Below, one piece after another: positions 56,134-64,000 of a DNA stretch of 64,000 nt (position 1 is its first letter; every line of letters begins with the position of its first letter). A program made the translations under genes and the position numbers. Origin of the DNA: Paractinoplanes pyxinae (GTDB lineage Bacteria > Actinomycetota > Actinomycetes > Mycobacteriales > Micromonosporaceae); NCBI RefSeq assembly GCF_026626335.1, contig NZ_JAPNTZ010000018.1, forward strand, positions 152,784 to 216,783, read 5' to 3'. The notes below the pieces were generated by a model. It was not told the DNA's origin and made no database searches. It was given only the letters and a program-made list of their open reading frames with translations.

Positions 56134-56847
56134 CTAACGGTTATTGCGTAGCCGGTCAAATTCCGACCGGATACGGGGATAGCAGTCGCAAGCAGCATCT
56201 TGCAAGGCCGCCCGGTCGGTGATGCTGATGTTGCCTCGCCGGTAACTGATCAGTCCGGCGGACTGAAGCATGCCGGCGGTCAGAGACACGGTTGCCCGTC
56301 GTACGCCGAGCATCTGCGCCAGGAACTCCTGGGTGAGCGCGAACTGCGGGCTGCCGACACGGTCGGCGGTCATCAGCAGCCATCGGGCGGCGCGTTCCTC
56401 GGTAGTATGCAGCTGGTTGCAGGCAACGTTCTGCGACAGTTGCACGATCGTGGCCTGCACGTAGCGGTGCAGCTGGGCGTGCAGGATTCCGTCGCCGAGA
56501 AGGAACTCGCGCAGCCGCGCGGCGGGCATCCGGATGATGAGTCCTTCGATCTGCGCGACAACGGTGTTGGGGCTGTCCGAGACGCCCAGGAACACCGGCA
56601 GGCCGGCCATGCCTTCCCGGCCGATGGTCGCTACCTCCACGGCCGTCTCTTGGTCGACCTGCGTGATCATGGAAAGGACCGCGGAGACGGGAAAGTCGAC
56701 ATGCTCGATCGCTTGCCCGGCTTCGTACATCGTTTCCTTGAGGTGCACGGTCACGAGCCGCAGGTGCGGTCGCATCCGTTGCCACTCGTCGGCAGGCAGC
56801 GCGGACAACAGGAAGTTGTGGATGCGGGCGTCGTCTAGGTCGGTCAC
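56134..56847 (-). CDS. Crp/Fnr-family transcriptional regulator
   Basis: 237 aa, intact. The N-terminal cyclic-nucleotide-type barrel is seen in FLLSALPADEWQRM, LKETMYEAGQAIEHVDFPVS and EGMAGLPVFLG. A dimer helix (LHRYVQATIVQLSQNVACNQ) follows, then the helix-turn-helix ALTQEFLAQMLGVRRATVSL. No Cys cluster for an iron-sulphur centre. The residues that bind cAMP in CRP (R-S-A in the phosphate cassette) are not clear, so another signal is likely. Divergent from the CheB gene. Confidence 0.9.
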   Translation of the reverse strand: MTDLDDARIHNFLLSALPADEWQRMRPHLRLVTVHLKETMYEAGQAIEHVDFPVSAVLSMITQVDQETAVEVATIGREGMAGLPVFLGVSDSPNTVVAQIEGLIIRMPAARLREFLLGDGILHAQLHRYVQATIVQLSQNVACNQLHTTEERAARWLLMTADRVGSPQFALTQEFLAQMLGVRRATVSLTAGMLQSAGLISYRRGNISITDRAALQDAACDCYPRIRSEFDRLRNNR

Positions 56848-56894
56848 GGTGAGTCCTCCTTCGAGGCCGGCGACTACCCTCTTGAAGTCTGGTT

Positions 56895-57572
56895 ATGCCA
56901 GGCACCGTACATAAGCCTTATGCTGATGCTGTGTCAGGTCCCGTACATATCCGCGACAGCCGAACTGGCTTTGACGTGGTCGTTGTCGCCGCGTCATTCG
57001 GCGGGCCTGCCGCTCTGGCCGCTGTGCTCGGTGAACTGCCCGTGGACTTTCCGGCCGCCGTCTTGGTGGTTCAGCACCGCACCGCGAGGATCGACACCGT
57101 GTTCGTCGAACACCTGCGGAGGCGCACTGTTCTACCCGTGCGGCTGGCACGGGAAGGCCAGCAGGTGCTCGCAACCGGGGTTACCGTGCTTCCCGCCCGG
57201 CACACTGGCATCGTTGACGGCGACCGGCTGCGGCTCCAGCCGGCCGGCAGTGCCCGTAGCGCCGATCCGCTGATCGGCAGTGTCGCCGCGGCCTACGGCA
57301 CTCGGGCGATTGCGGTCGTGCTGACCGGTCGCCTTGACGACGGCGCCGCCGGAATCCGCACCGTCAAACGGCACGGGGGCCGGACCGTGGTTGAAGACCC
57401 CGCTTCCGCCCGAGCCGCCGGGATGCCCGCCGCCGCGCTCGCCACCGGCTGCGTCGATCTGGTCCTTCCGTTGCACACCATTTCGCATGCGCTCGTCGCG
57501 CTCACCATGGCGCCCGGAGCGGCCGATCTCTTCCGCGTTCCGCCCGCCTCCTGGGCACAGTTCGTCGCCTGA
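56895..57572 (+). CDS. second stand-alone CheB-type methylesterase
   Basis: 225 aa from the ATG at 56895; a GTG at 56931 would start closer to the fold and leave the direct repeats upstream. Triad: S34 in VAASFGG, H61 in VVQHRTA, D149 in LTGRLDDGAAG. No receiver domain. About 35-40% similar in look to the protein at 14385 but without its C-terminal helix. No chemotaxis genes are nearby, so a non-chemotaxis role with an orphan signalling protein is likely. Confidence 0.85.
   Translation: MPGTVHKPYADAVSGPVHIRDSRTGFDVVVVAASFGGPAALAAVLGELPVDFPAAVLVVQHRTARIDTVFVEHLRRRTVLPVRLAREGQQVLATGVTVLPARHTGIVDGDRLRLQPAGSARSADPLIGSVAAAYGTRAIAVVLTGRLDDGAAGIRTVKRHGGRTVVEDPASARAAGMPAAALATGCVDLVLPLHTISHALVALTMAPGAADLFRVPPASWAQFVA
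56899..56949 (+). repeat. pair of 15-bp direct repeats between Crp and CheB genes
   Basis: CAGGCACCGTACATA (56899-56913) and CAGGTCCCGTACATA (56935-56949), two mismatches, 36 bp apart (a little over three helical turns). They could be an operator in the divergent region; the second lies within the start of the CheB frame if the earlier ATG is used. Confidence 0.5.
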
Positions 57573-57874
57573 GCACTCAATACTTGAGCCACACATGGAT
57601 GCCCGTCTTTCGAGCGATGCTGATTCATTCCGGGGCCCATGTGGATCTGTGCGCACGAAAGGACCGTCAACGCCAACCGGTACTGTGTCGATAGCCGGTC
57701 GCACCTGGCGGGAACTTGAGGGTGGCCCCGCTACCTGGTAGGCGTACGGACGCGAATCGTCGACTTTGGCCGAGGCGCGCAACCGCCGTCGACGCGTCCG
57801 CGGGCCGGGTGTCGCGAAGCGGCGTCCATGCCTTTCCTGCGCTGCAAAGCCATGGTGCCGGTGCTGCACTATTT
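57573..57874. other. intergenic, nothing identified
   Basis: 302 bp between convergent genes; no gene-like frame or clear terminator seen. Confidence 0.4.
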
Positions 57875-60142
57875 TCAGCTCGGCTGCAGCAGCTGAGTGA
57901 ACTCGCCGGCTGGAAGCGGTTTGGCGTAGAGGAAGCCTTGGCCGGTGTGGCAGCCCAGGGCCCGGAGCTCAGCTGCTTGATTGCTGGTTTCGATGCCTTC
58001 GGCGACGGTGTTCAGGTGCAGAACTTGGGCCAGGCGGATGACGGCTTCGGTGACGGCGGTGCCTTCGGCGGTGCCGTTGAGCTCAGCGACAAAGCTCCGG
58101 TCGATCTTGAGGATGTCGACGGGAAGGCGGGTGAGGTACTGCAGGGACGAGTAGCCGGTGCCGAAGTCGTCGAGGGCGATGCGGATGCCGTGTTCTCGCA
58201 GGGCCCGTAGCGCGGCGATGCCGCCGGCTTCGTCGACCAAGACGGCCTCGGTGACCTCCAGGACGAGGTGGCGCGGGTCGACGCCGGCGCGGGCGATCAC
58301 GGTGAGAATGTCGTGCACGATGCTCGGTTCTCGTAACTGCCGGGGTGACAGGTTGACGCTGATGTGCATTCGCGGCCCGGCCGGGTTCTGCTGATGGAAG
58401 GCGTCGAGTTGAGTCAGCGCCTGTTCCAAGACCCACATCCCGATCGAGTTGATGGTTCCGGTGCGTTCAGCGATCGGGATGAACTGCACCGGCGAGATCA
58501 GGCCGTGGACAGGGTGCTGCCAGCGCAGCAGCGCTTCGGCGGCAATGGGGCGTTCGGTGTTCAGGTCCACCAGAGGCTGGTAGAGCACATGAAGTTCACC
58601 GCGGGCCTGGGCGTGTTCGAGATCGTCGGCCAGTGCGGCGTCGGCGGCGCGCCGGTCGATCAGGGCAGGATGGTAGAGGGTGTGGCCATGGCTGCCGGCT
58701 CGTTTGCTGTGATACATGGCGATATCGGCCTGCCGCAGCAGCATTTTGCTGTCCTGGCCGGATTCGGCGAGAGCGACGCCGACGCTGGCGCGCACCGGAA
58801 CCACGTCGTCGTCCAGGTCTGCCGGATGCTCGCTGAGCGCGGCCAGGATCCGGCCGGCCACCGCCGTCGCCTGCGTCGCAGACGAGATCCCGGCCAGAAG
58901 GACCACGAACTCGTCGCCGCCGATGCGGGCGATGGTGGTCTGCTTGCGGACGACCGCGTCCAGTTGCCGGGCGACGTGGATCAGGAAGGCATCGCCGGCG
59001 GCGTGACCGTAGGCGTCATTGACCAGCTTGAACCCGTCGAGGTCGATCAGCAGCACCGTCGCCGATTCGCCGCGGCGAGCCAGCCGGTCGAAAGCCCGGT
59101 CCAGGCCGACCCGGTTGGCCAGGCCGGTCAACGGATCGGCGATGACCTGATCATGGCTCTCGCGCAGCGAGATCGTCTGCCGCACCGCCGCCGCGCAGGT
59201 CATCACGATCAGCGCGCAGACCAGACCTCCCCAGGGCAGCAATTGCCCCTCGCGCAAAGTAACGATGAGCATGAGCAGACCGCCGGTCACCATCGCGACC
59301 ATCGGCAAGTGAGTCGCCCAAGTCGGCGGGTCACTCAACCGGCGCTGGAACGGCCGTCCCCGGCGTGCGCCGGCAACGATCGGTGCTGCAGTGAGCAACA
59401 GACCGGCGGTGACGATGCTCAGCCCCGCGGCCGGGGATACCGCCGCCGCCGTTCCGCGAGCGTCGATGATCGACCAGGTGACATCGGCGGCGAATAACAC
59501 AGCCAGCCCCATGCTGAACGCGGTGATCGGCGCGGCAAACCGGGTCACCGCGCCGCGCAGCACGACCGAGGCGACAGCGGCCAGCAGAAGCAGGTCCCCC
59601 AGTGGCCAGCCGACGCTGATCAGCCACAACCGTGAAGGGTCCTGCGCGACAAGGGTGGGCTCAAGGTCGAAATACCAAGTCACCATGAAACCGGCGCACA
59701 GCACGACGAGGATTTCTGCGATCAAAGCGATGCGGTGGCGGCCGGAGAACTGACGTAAGCCGCCAGCGACCATCCCGGCACTGATCAGTGCAAACATGAC
59801 CAGCCGGGCGACCGCACCAACCCACCACCAGATCGTCGTCGCTCCGGAGTCGGCGGCGAACAAGGCGATCGTGGCCAGCACAGACGCTGCCCGGCCCGCC
59901 CCGATCAATCCCCACGGCAGCGGACCGGTCAGAGAGCTCTTGGCGGCTCGCCAGCTGGCCGCGGCGCCGACCGCGTCCAGCACAAGGATCGACACACCGA
60001 CGATCCACGGCCTGGCTTCGCCGTCGAAGGCGCCGACCAGCTGACCAGCTAAAATCAGGACCGCCAGGACAGCCACAGTCGGTGAGAGCCGCCACGACCG
60101 CACAACCCAGGACAGCGCGACCGTGGACCGCGCATCCCTCAT
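57875..60142 (-). CDS. membrane GGDEF-EAL protein (c-di-GMP synthesis/breakdown)
   Basis: 755 aa, intact. About ten hydrophobic segments occupy residues 20-325 as a sensor. The GGDEF domain (about 330-490) has LIDLDGFKLVND and ARIGGDEFVVLL. The EAL domain (about 510-755) has AAEALLRWQHP, ISVNLSPRQL, VLEVTEAVL, ALDDFGTGYSSL, ILKIDRSFV, VAEGIE and QGFLYAKPL, so the metal and catalytic residues are all there. Both activities appear possible. It diverges from the truncated EAL gene. Confidence 0.95.
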   Translation of the reverse strand: MRDARSTVALSWVVRSWRLSPTVAVLAVLILAGQLVGAFDGEARPWIVGVSILVLDAVGAAASWRAAKSSLTGPLPWGLIGAGRAASVLATIALFAADSGATTIWWWVGAVARLVMFALISAGMVAGGLRQFSGRHRIALIAEILVVLCAGFMVTWYFDLEPTLVAQDPSRLWLISVGWPLGDLLLLAAVASVVLRGAVTRFAAPITAFSMGLAVLFAADVTWSIIDARGTAAAVSPAAGLSIVTAGLLLTAAPIVAGARRGRPFQRRLSDPPTWATHLPMVAMVTGGLLMLIVTLREGQLLPWGGLVCALIVMTCAAAVRQTISLRESHDQVIADPLTGLANRVGLDRAFDRLARRGESATVLLIDLDGFKLVNDAYGHAAGDAFLIHVARQLDAVVRKQTTIARIGGDEFVVLLAGISSATQATAVAGRILAALSEHPADLDDDVVPVRASVGVALAESGQDSKMLLRQADIAMYHSKRAGSHGHTLYHPALIDRRAADAALADDLEHAQARGELHVLYQPLVDLNTERPIAAEALLRWQHPVHGLISPVQFIPIAERTGTINSIGMWVLEQALTQLDAFHQQNPAGPRMHISVNLSPRQLREPSIVHDILTVIARAGVDPRHLVLEVTEAVLVDEAGGIAALRALREHGIRIALDDFGTGYSSLQYLTRLPVDILKIDRSFVAELNGTAEGTAVTEAVIRLAQVLHLNTVAEGIETSNQAAELRALGCHTGQGFLYAKPLPAGEFTQLLQPS

Positions 60143-60401
60143 AGCCGTCCCACTTCCGCCGCGACAAGTCGGAGGTTCTAACCGACATTCTCCTACCGGC
60201 GGCCGACATCACGTCACGAACTCCGCAAAAATTGCTTTCGCTGACGGTCTAACAACCGCCTCACGCAGATCGTCGCCGAAGCCCTGGTTGGTGGATCAGG
60301 TGGGAGCAAAGGCATGGCCCAGATCCCGCCTGGCGGTTACGGGTGGCCACCACCAATCCTCGACACCGAACAGACAAGCACTACAACCAGATCGAACGGC
60401 C

Positions 60402-61379
60402 CTTCAACCGGCGGAACTCGGCGAACACACCACCGTCACCGCTGTCAGTATCGGTGTCACCGTCAGCCGCGCCGGCGACAACCCACAGGATCTGCTGCGC
60501 CGCGCCGACGTCGCCATGTACGCCGCGAAGACGGCCGGCGGCCATCGGTGGCACTGGTTCGACGCAGCCTTGGACGAGGCCGCCAACGAGACTGCACGGC
60601 TGTCGGCTGACCTGCGCCAAGCGTTACCCGATGAGCAGATCTTCGCGCTGTACCAGCCCATCGTCGAGTTGACCACCGGGGCTATCGTCGGTGGCGAGGT
60701 GCTCATGCGCTGGCAGCACCCGCAGCGCGGATTGATCTCCCCGGACGTGTTCATCCCGCTGGCCGAACGCAGCGGTTGCATCGTCGAACTCGGCTACTGG
60801 GTGCTCGAACACACCTGTCGGCAGGCCGCCGCCTGGCGGGATCGTTACGGCGACAACGCCCCTGCCAAGATCAGCGTCAACGTGTCCGCTCGGCAACTCG
60901 CCAAATCCGACTTCGTCGACCAAATGGAGGTGATCCTGCGGCGAACCGGCATGGACGTCAGCCGGCTCGTCCTGGAAGTTACCGAAACCGCGGTCTTCTC
61001 CTCCACCGTCGCCGCACGCCGACTCGAACAGCTCAAAACTGTCGGTGTACGCATCGCTTTGGACGACTTCGGCACCGGCCAATCCACGCTGAGCCTGCTG
61101 CTGGACTGCCCGGTCGACATCCTCAAGGTCGACAAGTCCTTCGTCAGCGGCACTGCCGCCGACCAGGCCGGCGCCATCATCGTTAAGAACCTCATCGGCT
61201 TCACCACCGACTTCGCCATCGACGCCGTCGCCGAAGGGGTCGAAACCATCGCACAGGCCGACCGGCTCCGCCGGCTCGGCTACCAGTACGCGCAGGGCTA
61301 CCTGTACGCCCGGCCGATGCCCGCCGCCGACTTCGAACACCAGTTCACCTCGTCAGCTGTCGCCGCCCTGACGAGGTAA
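60402..61379 (+). pseudogene. EAL-domain gene with a truncated GGDEF part
   Basis: Coding similarity begins abruptly near 60402 in the last third of a GGDEF domain (ELGEHTTVTAVSIGVTVS, RADVAMYAAKTAGG); the active-site half is absent. The EAL domain is complete: GGEVLMRWQHP (Glu kept, EVL in place of EAL), ISVNVSARQL, VLEVTETAV, ALDDFGTGQSTL, ILKVDKSFV, VAEGVE, QGYLYARPM. The frame is open to a GTG at 60123 but those residues are not family-like. If translated it could still break down c-di-GMP, so 'pseudogene' refers to the lost 5' part. Confidence 0.65.
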
Positions 61380-61493
61380 CCAGTCACGCGCCGGTTCAGT
61401 CGAACGGCGCCCCGGAGAGGGCAGCCACATCGCGGTAGCAGCGGCCGATCTGATTCCTACGATCCCGCCCCATCCACCTGACTGGCGCCTTCT

Positions 61494-61640
61494 GCACAGG
61501 GACTCCATCAGCGCGAGTTTGGACTGCAGCTGTAGTAGCCGATCCATGCCGTCCTGCTCGCCGGTAATGAACCGGGCCTCAACGATGCCGCCGGTGCAGA
61601 GCAGCACCCGATCAGCGGGCTCCCGCGCCTCCCCCGATCG
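61494..61640 (-). pseudogene. SpoIIE/PP2C-phosphatase remnant
   Basis: Minus-strand reading PADRVLLCTGGIVEARFITG then EQDGMDRLLQLQSKLALMES resembles the end of SpoIIE phosphatases, normally 'D.vLLYTDG..E.R...G...G..RL'. The metal-binding Asp of TDG is Gly here. Nothing of the first part of the domain is found upstream. Confidence 0.45.
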
Positions 61641-62205
61641 CTGCTGACATCATCTTGTGGCCCCGGTGGAGCGAGGGTGCCGTCGACAGGACAGCACGTC
61701 GACGATCCCGCCCGTCACGAATAATGATGCCGCCTAGATACCCGGCGCAGATGACCTGCGGGTAGCACGGTGCGCCGGTCAAGCTCGGCCAGTACGGCGG
61801 TGACCACGCCGGCGCGGGCGGCGATCGCTCGCGCAGGCCGAGGAGCCGGTAGGTGGCAAGCAGCTGCAGGCCGGCGAGGCGGGCTGCGATACCGGCTGCA
61901 CAAGAACAGCTTGCGGCGATGTTTATCAGGCCCGAGTCGGCTAATACGGCCGTCCGCGTGACGGCCGGTCAAGTCCTTCGCGGCGTTGGAGCGAGGGGGC
62001 TCGAGCGCCGCTGCTAACCGCAGACGGGACCGGCCGGACGCCTTGCGGGAGAGCATCCGCCAGCGTGGTCGGGTGCTCTCCCAACTGTCTGAAGCGGAGC
62101 GTCGGGCTCGACGACGGGATCAAAAGAGATCGCTTCCGACGAATCTCTGTCGCACTGCAGGGTATGCGCGGCAGGTCGAGAACCTTTCTCGCTAAGGAGG
62201 AGTCG
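61641..62205. other. about 560 bp without a recognisable gene
   Basis: Short Arg-rich frames on both strands only. The right end holds the strong ribosome-binding site AAGGAGG of the next small frame. Confidence 0.4.
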
Positions 62206-62419
62206 ATGACCAGCGCACCAAAGGTCCCGACTCTCGGGGCCGCCGAGGACGGCGATGCCACGGCACGGTCGTCGAGGGGGAGAATGGTCAAGTCACGGTT
62301 GATCAGCTTCAAGCCCGCGTCCTTGGCATATGGCGGCTCTCGCCCACCATCACGTATTGGCGGTGTACAGCCGGGACATGCTCGCCGCCACGGTGATCCC
62401 GTACTTCGACGCCGCGTGA
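62206..62419 (+). pseudogene. small gene with a perfect ribosome-binding site, apparently frameshifted
   Basis: AAGGAGGAG stands 5-6 bases before an ATG. The frame begins MTSAPKVPTLGAAEDG and then becomes Arg/Pro-rich. In another frame the DNA gives MAALAHHHVLAVYSRDMLAA, then TVIPYFDAA and a stop at 62419, which looks like a natural protein end. A small protein of about 70 aa may have been here. It precedes the GAF-ANTAR gene by 33 bp. Confidence 0.35.
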
Positions 62420-62452
62420 CTCGGGCACCTATGCCGGACGACAGGAGAAGTT

Positions 62453-63185
62453 GTGGCATCGCTAACAGAGCAGACACTATTGTCCGGTCTGCTACAGGAC
62501 CGATTGCTTAGCATTGGCCGCAACACCGAACGGGAGCTTCCGGATCGCAACTGATCTCATCATTGTTGCTCAACTGGCCGAGAAGCTGATCACAGCAGTC
62601 GACTGGGTATCAGTCACCAGCAGGTTGGGGAACAGATACGTTACCGCCGCGGTAGGTAGCGACCTGGCGGCGGCCGTCGACCAAGCACAGTATGACGACG
62701 GAGCCGGCCCGTGCCTCGAAGCTCTTGAGGCGGATTATCCAGCTTTCGTGCCGGACATCGCCGCCACCGTCACGTGGCCGCGTTTCCGCGATACCGCAGC
62801 AAGCTTGGGCCTGAAGACGTCCCTATCGGTTCCACTCTTCGCCGGTTCCGGTGTGACATTTGCGTCACTTAATCTCTACAGCCGCCGAGCCGGTACCCTG
62901 TCGACGCTGACAAATGCGGTGTGGGCCGCTTACGATCCGGACCCCTTCGACTGCTGGAACCACGATGCGCTGGACCCCGGCGGCCGGGAATTGACCGCGG
63001 GCCTCATCAGCGCCGTAGCCCTCCGCGCCATGATCCGGCGAGCCGCCGCCATCTTGTCCGCAGGCAGAATGGACACACATCGCGGCTACCTAATCTTGTG
63101 CGAACAAGCCGCCGCGGCCGGCACTTCCCTGACCGACACCGCCGCACTAGTAATCGAACAGAACCAGCCCCACCTAGATGCGTGA
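62453..63185 (+). pseudogene. GAF-ANTAR regulator with a frameshift near residue 31
   Basis: AGGAGAAG precedes the GTG at 62453. The first frame reads VASLTEQTLLSGLLQDRLLS ... TERELPDRN and stops; the next frame continues with RIATDLIIVAQLAEKLITAV (joining at 'ELPDR/RIAT', near 62545), then GAF blocks YDDGAGPCLEALEADYP and LSVPLFAGSGVTF. The C-terminus (AMIRRAAAILSAGRMDTH, ILCEQAAAAGTSLTDTA) is a weak ANTAR RNA-binding domain. One base is missing or extra. A TTG start at 62514 could still give the GAF part. Confidence 0.7.
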
Positions 63186-63797
63186 CGTCGATTCCGGGTC
63201 CAACTGCGACGATCGAAGTAAGGTGGCGATGCTCTGGCGGCTCTGGTGCCGCGTGAGGTCAAGTAGCCGTAAGCCGCTGGCGGCCAGTGCGCACAGCGAT
63301 GTACGGGCTTGAGCAGGACGTCAATGCTTCCGCCCGTCGCCGGAGTGTGCGGCCGACGGGGCTCGGCTAGCGACGAAAGCTTGCAGCCGTGCTGATCGAC
63401 GTCGTACGTCCACGCTTGATCGAGCTGATCTAGAGCAATCGCTCAATCTCAACCACAGCGCAGGTCAGCCAACCAGCGCAGGTGGCATCAAGTTTGGCGG
63501 GCACCGGCTCACGTTCCGGGAATCAGTGCACAGGGCTATTAGCGAACCCTCGGGGTACGCAGGTCGGGTGACAGCACATCGAAGCTCACCATCCCAATCA
63601 ACCGTCTTAGCGATCATGGTCACGGATCAGATGAAGGGCATCGGCAACATAGTCGATAACAGTAGCCACAAGAAGACTGGCGCTGTCGAAGCGCGGAACA
63701 GACCAGTCCTACGCTGGAGCCTTGCTGCTGTCATCTCTCATCCGAGCTCATGCTTGCCCGACCAGCTCCGCACACCCGCCAGACAAGCGTCGGTGTC
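63186..63797. other. about 610 bp without a recognisable gene
   Basis: No gene-like frame; 63526-63810 on plus is open but has no family features and overlaps the next start. Confidence 0.4.
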
Positions 63798-64000
63798 GTG
63801 TCACCACTGACGTGGCAGGCCGACACGGGCCCGACAACTGTGCACGTCGCGATCCATGGCCGACCCGACGATGACTCAGTCACCGCGCTGCGTGCCGCGC
63901 TTACGCACCACTGCAGACGGCAACCCAGTCAAGTGGTGCTGGACCTGTCCGATCTCGAGGCAGAAAACCAGGCCCTGGTCAAAGCATCAAGCCTGCCCGA
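63798..64000 (+). CDS. partial STAS-like protein, cut by the window end
   Basis: From a GTG at 63798 the frame reads VSPLTWQADTGPTTVHVAIH, then a helix (SVTALRAALTHHC) and the strand QVVLDLSDLEAENQALVKA, the beginning of a STAS domain with 'LDLSDLE' in the usual place. It is similar in layout to the STAS parts at 45208 and 50827. The C-terminus is outside the window, so a HATPase fusion cannot be excluded. Confidence 0.5.
   Translation, partial: MSPLTWQADTGPTTVHVAIHGRPDDDSVTALRAALTHHCRRQPSQVVLDLSDLEAENQALVKASSLP

Noticed and set aside
1..64000. CRISPR array or complete insertion sequence
   Set aside because: No regularly spaced repeats of 24-40 bp and no transposase with terminal inverted repeats were found on reading; the only tandem repeats are in the DUF58 gene and the 51-bp pair at 22830.

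Overview
The window is high-GC (about 70%) DNA whose gene families point to an actinomycete. These include FN3/MoxR/DUF58/transglutaminase genes, Lsr2, STAS/HATPase anti-sigma proteins, GAF-ANTAR, CGNR zinc-finger and NACHT proteins. Gene style resembles Micromonosporaceae such as Actinoplanes; that assignment is inference from gene content only.

Layout. (1) 1-16 kb is an accessory region. It holds a regulator, a Nudix hydrolase, two tyrosine recombinases, a four-gene SMC operon (13058 to 5226, minus) that looks like a divergent Wadjet/JetABCD system, an orphan CheB esterase, and a broken serine recombinase that runs into the 3' end of a tRNA-Leu(GAG) gene. The tRNA points its 3' end into this region, as expected for an integration site. 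(2) 16-25 kb is an intact core-like block: two FN3 proteins, then a coupled MoxR - DUF58 - transglutaminase-like operon whose last protein has lost two of three catalytic residues. (3) 25-32 kb is a loose set of small genes (esterase, MFS exporter, DUF7662, barstar remnant, unknowns) with a repeated 17-bp motif between them. (4) 32-44 kb, all minus strand, is a second defence-like island: a 1434-aa STAND-WD40 protein, a kinase-TIR fusion with a degraded kinase site, and a NACHT + TPR pair that is interrupted, followed by CGNR, membrane and DUF1877 genes. (5) 44-64 kb is a signalling region: STAS and HATPase proteins around a probable two-way SigB-like promoter, a LacI-type-sensor/GGDEF protein, GGDEF-EAL proteins, Crp, CheB and GAF-ANTAR.

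How they work together. The Jet-like genes overlap stop-to-start and would make one SMC complex with a Toprim nuclease subunit, a known design for cutting plasmids. The kinase-TIR and STAND-WD40 genes are candidates for a sensor/effector immune pair. The right half is built from partner-switching (STAS/HATPase) and c-di-GMP parts.

A striking property is the number of disrupted genes: NACHT, TPR, TetR, hemerythrin, acetyl-hydrolase, formaldehyde dehydrogenase, GAF-ANTAR and barstar each show frameshifts and/or in-frame stops, and there are also bare fragments of DoxX, AKR, SpoIIE and MarR-like genes. The large 16-25 kb operon shows none. Either these regions are decaying, or part of the assembly carries indel errors; the sequence alone cannot decide.
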